Positions 54,514-64,000 of a stretch of 64,000 bases of DNA are shown here, in pieces. The notes below the pieces were generated by a model. That model was given only the letters and a program-made list of their open reading frames with translations. It was not told the DNA's origin and made no database searches. The stretch covers positions 310,001 through 374,000 of the forward strand of contig JAACJK010000113.1 in assembly GCA_013368325.1 (NCBI GenBank). Reading direction: 5' to 3'. A program made the position numbers and the translations under genes. Positions within the stretch are counted from its first letter, which is position 1. Each line of letters starts with the position of its first letter. This DNA is from Ephemerocybe angulata (taxonomy: Eukaryota; Basidiomycota; Agaricomycetes; Agaricales; Psathyrellaceae).

Positions 54514-56073
54514 CTATGTAGAACTCTTCTTGCTCTTTGTTTTCCTAGGTTTCCTCCACTCTGGCTTTGGCTTCCGGGGATAGCCTCGAGGCGTATAAGA
54601 ATATTGGGCTGGCTTCTTCGAATTGGTACCCATATTCAGGCGTGTACATTTGCGGGGAGGGGAGGAGTCAGGAAGTTTCAAAGTACTGGGGCCAACACCA
54701 TCACTATATTCAGGAGACGCTGGGCAAGAGACGGACTCAGATCTGGGAGTGTAATCGTCAGACAGCCAATCACCCTGAGAGATGGACTCAGATCTGGGAG
54801 CATAGTCGTCAGACAGCCAATCACCCTCCAATGTTAAAGCTGGAACATCTGCCTCAGAGGCATCTTCCACATCTTCTCCATCTGATTCTACGGCTATGCT
54901 CGAAGCCAAGGAACTGGAGGATTTGCTGCGATGAAGCTGTACGACATCACTGTAGGGGACATCGCGGTGGGGATGGACACTGCAACAGTGAGCTAGATTA
55001 AATCCATGAAAGTATACAGGATAGTTAGGCGACTCACATCTTTTCTCCATGGCTGGTTTTAGCCATTGTTGCAGTCGCACACCACTCTAAAGGGCCAACT
55101 GCGACATCTCTCCCCTCCACAATGATGTTGACAAAGTATGCTTCCTCTTTCTCTGCTCCTGTTTTGAGCATGACTTTAGATAGATCACTAAAAAAGGCTG
55201 AGCGAGAGTTCAAATGTCAAAAGGAAAAGGAAAAACGCACGGGCCATACTCCTCCGAGTTGATCCAGCTATCCTCCCCAGCAAATGCAGGAACATGAGAC
55301 CAAACCTGTTTACCATCGTAATACAGGAAGGTCTCGCAATACTTCCTTTCTCGATGGCTGTTCTTCCAAGGAGCTAAGCCTTGAGTGTTATAATAGCCCA
55401 GCTTCAAATATGTCGGGTCGTTGAGCATGCCTGTTGATCGGTTCAAATTGTGACAGACATAGGTATAGATAAAAGGCAGGACTTACCTCTATCTGTATAA
55501 TACTTAGTAAGAAGATCCATTTGGGTAGGTCGTTGGGGAAGGCCAGCAGCCTGTTGGAAGGCAACCCAATTGGATCTGAAGATGAGATGTCCCAAAGATA
55601 CCTTGCCAGGGTGCTCAAGCGCACTCTTGATGTATAAAGGGTCAAACACATCGTACACTCTAACAGGCCCTTCAAGTCTGTACCAAGGTTCGGAGTCATC
55701 AAACAACGTCAACTGCGCCTATATAATTGCAAAGATGTATCAGTTTCGTTGACAGCAAGTTGTAAAGACTAAAAAGAAGGCTTACTATCTGCTCCTCTGC
55801 TAAAGCGGCCATACGTACAGGCATTCGACAAAATTCCCTCGCATAAACATGGAGCCACTCGACATATTCCTTGCGCTTGCTCCGTGATGCGGCAAAGAGG
55901 CCATCCACTTTGGCGCCTGCAAGGAGGTTTCTGAAATGCAATGAACAAACAGATATAATCATAGAAGTGCAGACATACTGGAGGTCACTGTATGACTTGT
56001 GAACGTAACTCCACAGCGCTTCGCAAAACCGAGCCATGTGGGATGGGCAGTGCACGAGTTCAGTGAGAGACAT
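54514..56073 (-). CDS. Unrecognised multi-exon protein
   Basis: Minus-strand exons run 56073 to 54514: MSLTELVHCPSHMARFCEAL, then LFAASRSKRKEYVEWLHVYA, then FDDSEPWYRLEGPVRVYDVFD and RSNWVAFQQAAGLPQRPTQM, then YLKLGYYNTQGLAPWKNSH and FLYYDGKQVWSHVPAFAGED, and a Ser/Lys-rich tail with two repeats of GDWLSDDYxPRSES. Introns of 50-60 bp with GTAGT/GTAAG starts separate them. No domain is known to me. The last exon is basic and probably disordered. Exon borders are approximate. Confidence 0.5.
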
Positions 56074-56284
56074 GAACGGCCAAAACCCTTGATTGTGTCG
56101 TCAGCGCTACAAGAAGTATACAAAATTTAGGGAAATGAAGCAGCCCAGGAGCAGCGGGTGACGGAGTGGCTAAAGTCACAATTCTCTCAGCATTATACTG
56201 CCCTCCACCAATTTTGGGAGAGTACTACGAGTACACAGAGGTGAGCAACACCCGCTGCACTGAGACGTGCTGTTTTCAATAACT

Positions 56285-56649
56285 TCTGTCTTGCAATTGT
56301 GGTGGAAGGCGGTGGAACAGATCTACGAAGTGGCTTCGAGGGCTCAGACATATCTGGGCACTTCCATGTTGACGTCAAAGCTATTGTACGTTCTGCTGAG
56401 GAGTATGTGCCACTGACAACATTCAGGAATGTTCGGGCACTTATTGGAAAGCTGGACACAGTTGTGACACGCCTCTCACCACGGAGCAATCTTGCCTTAG
56501 ATGACAAGCGTATACTGCGACGTCTGACTGCTTTGCACCGGGCCACACCTGCTTATCGGAAGGACAAGGATTGGGAGGGCATTTTTGATTTGGGTATAAA
56601 GGATGTGGAGGACATGATGGAGAGTTTAAGATCTAAATACCTTTCATAA
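56285..56649 (+). CDS. Unrecognised short protein, 3' exon
   Basis: A + strand frame, probably after an intron with GTGAGC near 56240, reads FEGSDISGHFHVDVKAIVRS, FRNVRALIGKLDTVVTRLSP, LDDKRILRRLTALHRATPAY and ends LRSKYLS. It is compact, charged and codon-like; family unknown. Confidence 0.4.
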
Positions 56650-56689
56650 GACTGTACTTTGCAAGTATTTTGTTTCACTATTATGGTAG

Positions 56690-57290
56690 CTGCTTCAGTT
56701 GTTCACACTTTCCCGGGCCTGAGCATGCGAGCAAGGTGCAGCTGCACCGTGCGGGCAGGCGAACGACCGCACACCTGACTCTGAGCACACCCTACTACTT
56801 GTACTCTAGTAAGATGGCCTAATAAACTCTATTATAGTATACTAACACAATCCATAAACGTTCACTAAATCTTGGCTGATTTACCACTCAGAGTTTCTCA
56901 CTCTTTCTCGGTGTGGGTACAAGCGTGCACACGACCACACACCTGGCTCCGAGCACACCCCAACCACTTGTACTCTGGTGGGGTACCCTAAAGCACTCTA
57001 ATATGTCACACTAACACATTCCAGGTACTTTCCCCAAAGTCTGGTTGAATCCCCACTCACAGTTGTTCACTCTTTCCCCGCGCAGGTACGAGCGTGCACA
57101 CGACCACACACCTGGCTCCGAGCGCACCCCCACCACTTGTACTCTGGTGGGGTACCCTAAAGCACTCTAATATGTCACACTAACACATTCCAGGTACTTT
57201 CCCCAAAGTCTGGTTGATTCCCCACTCAGAGTTTCTCACTCTTTCTCGGTGCGGGTACGAGCAGGTGTGTGCGTGCAGGTGAGCTCAATC
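56690..57290. repeat. Tandem array of about 169-bp units
   Basis: At least three units with a 169-bp period: CTAACACATTCCAGGTACTT occurs at 57011 and 57180, and CACTCTTTC...TACGAGC, CCTGGCTCCGAGC and CTTGTACTCTGGTGGGGTA recur in each unit. The first unit is diverged. The same unit also forms the non-coding part of the 454-bp duplication at 53730-53890 and 54190-54430. Confidence 0.85.
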
Positions 57291-57371
57291 TTAATACTCT
57301 TAATATGCCACAATGGATCGAAATATGCTTCACATTATTGGCCTGGATAAGGGAGAAACAATTGATACTAT

Positions 57372-59684
57372 TCAAGCAATGTTGAAATCACTACGATCTA
57401 GGAGCAGAAGTTTGTGTAACCATGCATCGAAACGAGAGCAGTAAGTCTCATCATCAAAGCTTCTAGTCATATGAAGCATCTCCTTCATTGCTGGGTTAAG
57501 CATGACCTCCAGCTGCTGATCGCACACATGGATTATTCCTCGAGGCTGGTTCGATGCTTCATAGCTCCGAGGATATCGAATAGTAATCTGAGCAGCAGGA
57601 TGAGATTACGTCCGGGGAGGAATTTGCAAGAGAACGTACACGGAGCTTGAGTTCATCAGGTAGGCGAGTCGTCTTGTACTCTGTTGCAGCTCGAATAAAG
57701 AGCAGAGTCCGGGTCACAGCATTGCCCTTTTCCTTCTTATACAGTTCGGCAGTGATGGCTCCTTCGCGCATGAGTAACTTTGGATGCCCTCGCCCTGACA
57801 GCCACCTAAGGAAGTGTTGCTGAAACAATATGCTGTAGAGCCGAGCTTGTCGATCGGTGGCTGGAATTGTAGTCTCAAATGTAAGACGCTTGAGGAGAGA
57901 TCGTATACTTTCAATTCCCGAGGCGTACAAGCCTTGAACCATCTCCATAGGAGAAAGGTTTCCCAGAATCTGTGAGCCAAAAAGTTAGAAACATGGTCTG
58001 ATACGCCAGTCGGCACTTCATGCACCTTTTGGTCAAATATGTGAGATACAGGACGTCCTTCCCGGTGTCAGCGAATGACCAGTCTGGTGCGCTGCTAACC
58101 CTAACTTAGGACAGAAGACGAGAGAGAGAGAGAAGAAGCGAGAGAATCAAGGCGAGAGACTTGTAGACAAGGCCGTGATATTGACCAGCTAAAGACTGGG
58201 GAGATACAGTGAGATCTACCTAGGTTATATACTGCTATGCTTCGTGACCGTGACGTGACTATGGCTATATGAGGCTGTATGTACTGTGCAGAAGCTGTGG
58301 AATGCTATGTAAGGAATGACCGTGTATGAGTCGAAGAGCTGTGCGAGTGCTGTGCATATGATGTCATGCTGACTGAGGTGCTGACTGATGCTGTGCTGGT
58401 CCCGTGATGTAGCAGGTGACTTGTGCATGTGATCGCACGTGCTGTGTCACGTGACCAAGACACGTCTTATAAATAGTAGAGAAATGAAAGACAAGAAATA
58501 AAGAAAAAAGAAAAGAAAAGAGAAAGAAAAGAAAAAAGAATAAATAGATCATTCAGGTCGTAACACCCGGTCATCCAAAATAACATGAAACCCTTCAAGG
58601 AGAGCCTTGAACGCAGCATGAGCAAAAGGCGTGGGGTGGCCTGTAAAAAACTGGGCGATGAGCATGTTCTTTATGTTTGCATGATCTTCTATGCTCCGCG
58701 GATGAGCGAAGCAGTTGTACTGTCCGAGTCCATAATCAGCACAGCTACTATGCAATAACGAAGATTCACCTGACTTACATCTATATTGAAGGCTGCCTGA
58801 ATGCGAAGCAGAACCCGATTGTGATCATCGAGGATATCGGTTGGAGAAACATCCTCCAAAAGCCGGATCTCGCCAGCAGCTGTGGGGTCAAACTCCTCAA
58901 TCTCTCTGGCAGTGAGCGACGCAAGTGCTTCCTGACAGTTGGCCAGAAGGACGAAGAGCAGAATAGGATGTATCTTCTCTGGAGGGACCATCATCGTCTT
59001 GAGGTACAAAGCCAGAGCAACCCCATCACGTTTGAATGATAAAGCAGCAGCACCAGGATTCTGATTGAGAGGGTTAAGAAGTGGAACCATGCAATTGTCG
59101 CCAACAGTCGCTGTGGTCCAGCGTTCAGACGACTTGAACACCTCATCAAATATAGCCTGCATGACTGCCCACTTAACACCAACGCCCCAAGATGATCTTC
59201 AGTTGCTGCCCATTCTGAAAGATTATGAGTGCCATGTATCAGATAAGGTGAATACAACTCACGTTTGGCATGAAAACAGATCACCGAAGAAAGATGCCAG
59301 AACTGTTGTCGGGGCTTGGGTTTTGATTTCAACTTTGTCTGGCAGTGAAGAGTGGACTTCCTTGGCGGTCGAAGGATTCAGAGCAAGGTGAGAGATGCAG
59401 TCGAGTAGGGCAATAGCTGTGTCTTCAAAAGTGGCTTCCTCCTTCTTCACAACAGTGATGGTCGTCGCCTTCAGATTATACCTCGTCTCCCGTTCGACGT
59501 TCTCCTTCCAAGTGTTGAGCTCCTGCCTTTCTGCAATGCGGTTGTTGAGGAGAGCAGGTGGCGCTGCAGCAGAGACTGTTGGATTATCTTCGTCATCTTC
59601 TGACTCTTCGGAGTCTGAGAGCTCAAGAATCTCTGGCATGCGCAATGCAGGAGGGGGCGGTGGCTGCACAGATTCCAAGGCCAT
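57372..59684 (-). pseudogene. HECT-like ubiquitin ligase domain protein, split by a solo LTR
   Basis: Exons: 59684-59263 (MALESVQPPPPPALRMPEIL, acidic), then an exon from about 59190 (AVMQAIFDEVFKSSERWTTA) ending FNID at GTAAGT, then YNCFAHPRSIEDHANI to FHVILDD, and, after the LTR, REGRPVSHIF. Last come LKRLTFETTIPATDRQARLY, FLRWLSGRGHPKLL and, after a 52-bp intron (57588-57639), ITIRYPRSYEAS to FDAWLHKLLLL. The WLSGRGHP and FDAWLH parts resemble C-lobe segments of HECT-like proteins found near fungal transposons; I infer this from pattern. The catalytic Cys could not be placed with confidence. Confidence 0.4.
58066..58565 (-). repeat. Solo LTR with perfect 5-bp target duplication
   Basis: 500 bp, minus-strand copy of the LTR at 32889, starting TGTTACGACC and ending TTCGCTGACA on that strand, flanked by CCCGG at 58061-58065 and 58566-58570. 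Removing LTR and one CCCGG joins VILDD to REGRPVSHIF in frame. Confidence 0.85.
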
Positions 59685-59869
59685 TTATGGAATCGGGTAC
59701 TTTCCGCGGCGGAAATTGCACCAAGCAATTTCCGGAAATAAAGCAACGTGACTTTGATGGCACGTGGTTGCCAAGATCCAAGATCCAAGACTTCAAGGGT
59801 TCAACTACCGGCGCCGCCATTTCTTTTTGATGATTTTTTTCACTGCCATTTCGCACACTACCATTCATT

Positions 59870-61122
59870 CAGCATAAAATAGTTGTATTACCAGTGCTAG
59901 TGACCATAATCTCAACCATTGTAACATCTGCCGTGGTGCACAAATAGATTTTCGGCTGACCGAATCCCTAGCGAGTCAGTCGCACAGCCACCTCCCTCTC
60001 ACATCCTGTAACTTGCATGGCCCAATTACCTTATGCTACAACGACGACGACGACACTGACCACACCTAATCCGACCCCCAACCTACACGAGTCCCCGAGC
60101 TCTCCTTCACCCCATCCTCCCTCCCCGCGCTCGCACTCGGGCCGAACGACGAAGACACCCTTTACGCCGCGCGCGGATCCTGGAAACCGACCCCCACTTC
60201 TCCTACCACAGACCCAACACACGCCCGTGCGCGAATAGACGGCGAACGCACCGTATTCGACGAGCTCTCCGGCTCGATCCTAGTCGGCTCTTCCCAGCAA
60301 CCCCGTCAACACGCGAATCCGGCACATAAACTCGTGTGCTCACCTCGCGCTCAACACTGAAGACGACAACGGGCTCTGCCTAGCCCACATGACCTTCCCC
60401 GACATACCTTGCTCCCCGCACCCGAGTTGCACCCGAGCTAGACCCAACCGGCGCACGCACCTCCGTTCTCGAAGCACACACGACGAGCACGGCATTCTGC
60501 ATGGCAACGACGATGGCGTATTACGACGCCGCCCCAATGGCGATGAGCTGAGAGCAGGAAGAGGGTGGGACGGGCGGAGATTGGGCGGAGAATGCTGTCA
60601 ACTCACCTCACGGTCTTCTTGAACGGACCCGACAGCCGACGCATGCAACGACGACGGCATGAAAGGATCCACAGCATACTGACACCTGCAAGTGGTGGGG
60701 AGAAAGGGCCCTATTGAGTCAGGTTTGTCAATCGGCGTGTACTTGATTAACCTACCACTTACCGAACCTTCGCAGACTCGCCTTCCCCAATGAAACGATC
60801 CCTGACGGCTGAGGGCTCAGAGGAATGGTGAGCAATCATCATCATCCGTCCGCGTGCACGCACCAGTGCTCTCCAGGTGCGGAGGCCAAGAGGATCTATC
60901 GTGCATCCCAAGCGTGAGTCATCGGAACGAACGGCGCATTATAAGGGTGCGTACCTCGATGGCTCTTTCCCCGATGACCGTGAACTCACTTACATTTGCT
61001 AGAGGCCACCCCGTCCGACCGCCTCACGCCATCTTCTTGCCCACAGTGTATGCGCCCTATGGCGACAGCCGGAACCCCGATCGCAACGAACTCGATTCCG
61101 TGCGTGGAGATCAAAAGGATTG
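59870..61122. other. No recognised gene
   Basis: GC-rich, Pro/Thr-type frames (for example 60017-60238) look accidental. Intron-like GTGAGC unit near 60830. Nothing else is seen. Confidence 0.3.
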
Positions 61123-61130
61123 TGCACAAT

Positions 61131-61437
61131 TAGTGATCACCACGGGTTTCCCGCGGCTCCCGTGGCAGTGACCCGGACCCGGACCCGGGCATGACCCGTA
61201 CCCGCGGTGCGCGGGTTTTCCCGTCAAAACGAGCCCAAAAACGGCCAAATCAGCCAGTTTTTGGGCGAGATATGAGCCTTTTAGTAAAAGGCTCATATCT
61301 CGCCCAGTTTCTGCCCGATTGGGCCGTTCTTGGGCTCGTTTTGAAGCGGACGGGTCTGGGAATGATGACCCGGACCCGGCCCGCACCCGCGACCCGGCCT
61401 GCGGGTCACGGGTTTCCAAAACCCGTGGTGAACACTA
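61131..61437. mobile_element. hAT-type foldback MITE with 8-bp duplication
   Basis: 307 bp with ends TAGTGATCACCACGGGTTT and, inverted, TAGTGTTCACCACGGGTTT; duplication TGCACAAT at 61123-61130 and 61438-61445. The interior has GACCCG repeats. At the centre are two perfect 20-bp arms (GGGCGAGATATGAGCCTTTT and its complement) separated by AGT, which can form a strong hairpin. Eight-bp duplications with TAG-type ends fit hAT elements. Confidence 0.8.
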
Positions 61438-61839
61438 TGCACAATCCGCCGCGCCCAGACGCGAGTCGTCGCATACGACTGGTTATGCATTCACAAACGG
61501 GGGGGGTGGCATATTGTCGAGGAGCTGGATGACGGTGGGGGGCACCGTGATAGGTGAGAGCAAGACGCGCGCGTCGATTCGGGATGCAGATCACGACCAC
61601 TTTAGTGTCCCGTTGCATGTGAGCGGATGCATAGGCTGAGCTCACTTCACATGCACTGAACTTGAGTGTAGGCACAAATTTGATATTTATTTACTGGCAT
61701 TGTAATAGTGTACCTGGACTCAACTTGTAATGTAATTGTTGAACACTCATCAGAAAAGAAATGGCAGGACCGGTACTTGAACCCTTGAATCCTTGAACCT
61801 GAGCAGACTCAAGCTGCACCCTTAGATGACTCGCTTCGA

Positions 61840-64000
61840 CCCACATTGTAACTATATCACCAAACACAGTTTCACCAGCAACTCTTGGACACTCACCAAC
61901 GTTATCGAGCACAGCGGCGCGACGCAGTCAAGTACGACGGATTCCGGCGTAAGCACCACCAGCCTGGAGGTTAAATCGAGGTGAGTATACAATTCTGAAT
62001 CAGGGTGACGCACAACTGACCTTGAGCACCAGCCAATGCGAGAGCCCGTCACCGACATCAGCCCACGACGCACCCACGGCTGCGGGCGGCCAGCATGCAA
62101 CTCGGCGAAGTGCGACTCGCGAGAAGGCGGCGATCGAGGCCCTAGAGGTCAGGAACAGCGTTAGGTGAGTAGACGGATGCTGTGAACGGCGGATCCGACT
62201 GACCCTGGCATCCAGTAAGCCAAAGGAGCATGTGCAAGGACGTCCGGAGATGAGGGGAACGAGATGCACATCGGGCCATGGCACGTCCCCAGAAATCGAG
62301 GACATGATGAGCGCGAAGAATGGAACGGCGCAGGGGGTTCGTTAGATAGTCTACGGAAAGATGAGTACTCAAAGCTGTGCATTTTGCTTACCTGCTTGTT
62401 GCTGTAGATCGACGTTAGGGCGCGCATTGGACTCGCTTACTCGGGCAATGGCCAAAGCCACCGGGCAACCCCAAACAACGCTGCTGGGTTACGAAGGGGT
62501 CACTTGCTACGACGCCGGTTCAAGAGTTTATGGCTTTGTCTGGCGTTCAAGACCATCTCGACAATGACGACGGATACCACGAACACGGACCCGGACGCGG
62601 CTATGACCACTGTCGAGCCCGTCGCCCAGAGTCCAGAGTAAGACGACGGCGCTTGCGGTTGCCCCGCGTTCAGTAGGAGTGCTGAACAAGATCTATCCGG
62701 CTGAGCAGATCACGACAAGCACAGATTTCGAGTCAGTTTATTCATCTGTTCACTTCTAGCATACCGCTATCACTGCTACTACGGTGAGCACAGACTTGTT
62801 CACACTACCGGATGTCCTACTACTAATATTCACTGCCTCCACCAGGACTATTCCAACTTCAAGCTAGACTGTGCAGACTGACAGGAGTAAGTCATCAGTG
62901 ACCGGTTGACCATCGAGTACCGACAGCGGTACGGACTCACGTCTCATTTCTTACAGACTTTCTAGACAAAGGACAATAGAAAGGTCAGTCTTGAGTTGTA
63001 CACAGTGCAGAGCTCGCTACTTACCCGCAGTGCTAGAGAACGGTTTGTGCGAGGTGCTGAGCGTTTCGGTAGGGTGTGGTCGTGGTGCAGGATGGTGAAG
63101 TGGCGAGTCACAGCTGCGACGTGGAATGAGCAAGCACTGATGGTCGATGTTTACAGTTTCCTTGCCACGATCTTCAGCAAGGTCTCTCTTCGCCTACCGG
63201 TCAACGAGGTGGTGGAGGTATTGTCCGGAGCAATGACTCCCTCCGCCGTTCTGACCACTTGCTTGCAGACGACGCCTCTTTTCTTTCTATTCTTACTTTT
63301 ACTTCGATTTTCGCTTTGTTCGTCTTCATTGCTGGCTCGCTCGTCTCCCTTGCCTTGCCTCGTCTCATATCGTCTCGCTCATACATCGCTCATCGCTCGC
63401 ATGCATCATCATCATTCATACATCGCTCATCTATTTATCGTGCCCATCTCACTGTTGTATGTTGTACTCTTGGAACTCTCGCCCCCCTCGCTATTCTATT
63501 CTCTTCTCTTCTCTTGATGATGGTCATTCTAGACCGTACTTACGTGGGTCGTCATGATTATAAGTAATCGAGAAAGCTTTCTTTCTAGAATGGTATGTAT
63601 GGCTTCAGTCCGCCCGTGCGTTCGCCGTTGGGATGGAGGGAATGTAAGTATGTACCATGTTTTCCACCTTCCACCGCGAAATCCCGCCGCGCCCTGCAAT
63701 CTTATGCTAAGGATTACCTCGTTCATATTATGGAGATACCACTCACCTTGAGTGCAGCGAGGTCCCAGCGACGAGCCATAGTCCGCCGTGGCCCATCGTC
63801 TCCATCTTCGATCATGCGTGGTCGCTATGCTGATGAGACTTAGACTAGATAGGACACCCTACGTCTCGCTGGAACGAAACCGATGGACACCGACGCATGG
63901 CTGGCAAATGGGGATGAAGCCTCACCTCGTACAAACTTCATGCCCACGTCTCAACTCGGACGCCAACAATACATTTACCCAGCACATAGACTTGTGAGAG
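61840..64000. other. No recognised gene; intron-like units
   Basis: Intron-like GGTGAGT/GGTCAGT units occur near 61979, 62163 and 62985. Open frames such as 62996-63517 are pyrimidine-driven and low in complexity (63280-63520 is CTCT/TCGCTC-rich). I see no domain to support a gene. Confidence 0.3.

Larger units (their letters stand above)
59775..61815. repeat. Inverted repeat pair about 2 kb apart
   Basis: A segment near 59778-59830 (CAAGGGTTCAACTACCGG, CCATTTCTTTTT) recurs inverted near 61752-61800 (AAAGAAATGGCAGGACCGG, TTGAACCCTTGAA) with a few differences over about 50 bp. These may be the ends of a 2-kb TIR element. No target duplication was identified and nothing between them codes for a transposase. 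Confidence 0.4.

Noticed and set aside
62996..63567. Membrane protein with Leu/Phe-rich segment
   Set aside because: Driven by CTCT and TCGCTC low-complexity DNA; overlapping frames look equally hydrophobic.

Overview
The window reads as nuclear DNA of a filamentous basidiomycete, most likely an Agaricomycete. Genes have many short introns (44-68 bp) that open with GTRNGT and carry a CTSAC-like branch motif just before the 3' AG. The recognisable proteins are ones typical of these fungi: a KDZ transposase exon, a TET/JBP-type 2OG-Fe(II) oxygenase, an Agaricomycete-type integrase-core gene, an RNF216-like RBR ubiquitin ligase and LRR/F-box-like proteins. No housekeeping gene is intact. This is a transposon-rich accessory region in which nearly every gene is broken.

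Layout. 0-1.7 kb: the edge of a gene and low-copy repeats. 1.7-18.3 kb: a nest of retrotransposons. A degenerate + strand Ty1/copia element (7.6-18.2 kb) is split by an almost intact LINE on the minus strand (8.36-15.08 kb) and by a 449-bp LINE 3' fragment with a perfect 12-bp target duplication. To its left lie another LINE fragment (7.0-7.6 kb), a badly scrambled LINE (3.2-6.8 kb) and an inverted LINE 5' part (1.7-3.2 kb), the latter cut by a MULE-like element; a tRNA-bearing insert sits in the scrambled copy. 18.3-18.9 kb: the 3' part of an RBR ligase gene. 19-21 kb: unrecognised minus-strand exons. 21.5-22.5 kb: a small TIR element joined to a Ty3/gypsy pol fragment. 22.5-25.3 kb and 31.9-34.8 kb: intron-rich, repeat-bearing DNA without a recognisable protein. 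25.5-28.5 kb: a broken TET/JBP-like oxygenase gene. 29.0-31.8 kb: an internally deleted copia element with both LTRs.

34.8-49.9 kb holds the most informative structure. One integrase-core gene on the minus strand (44.0-49.9 kb) contains three separate terminal-inverted-repeat elements of one superfamily. Two of these have perfect 8-bp target duplications and the third has 7 of 8 bases matching. Removing them restores the reading frame and reveals a 54-bp intron. One of the three itself holds a CACTA element (3-bp duplication, CACTA...TAGTG ends). A fourth member of the superfamily (40.0-41.3 kb) carries the last exon of a KDZ transposase, which ties the superfamily to KDZ transposons. Three members (35.2, 37.5 and 47.3 kb) carry an internal tRNA-like Pol III promoter.

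50-64 kb: an LRR/F-box-like gene with a 454-bp tandem duplication, a 169-bp tandem repeat array, two unrecognised multi-exon genes, a HECT-like gene split by a solo LTR, and a hAT-type foldback MITE. The genes do not form a pathway. The window is best understood as layers of insertions whose order can be read from target duplications and restored frames.
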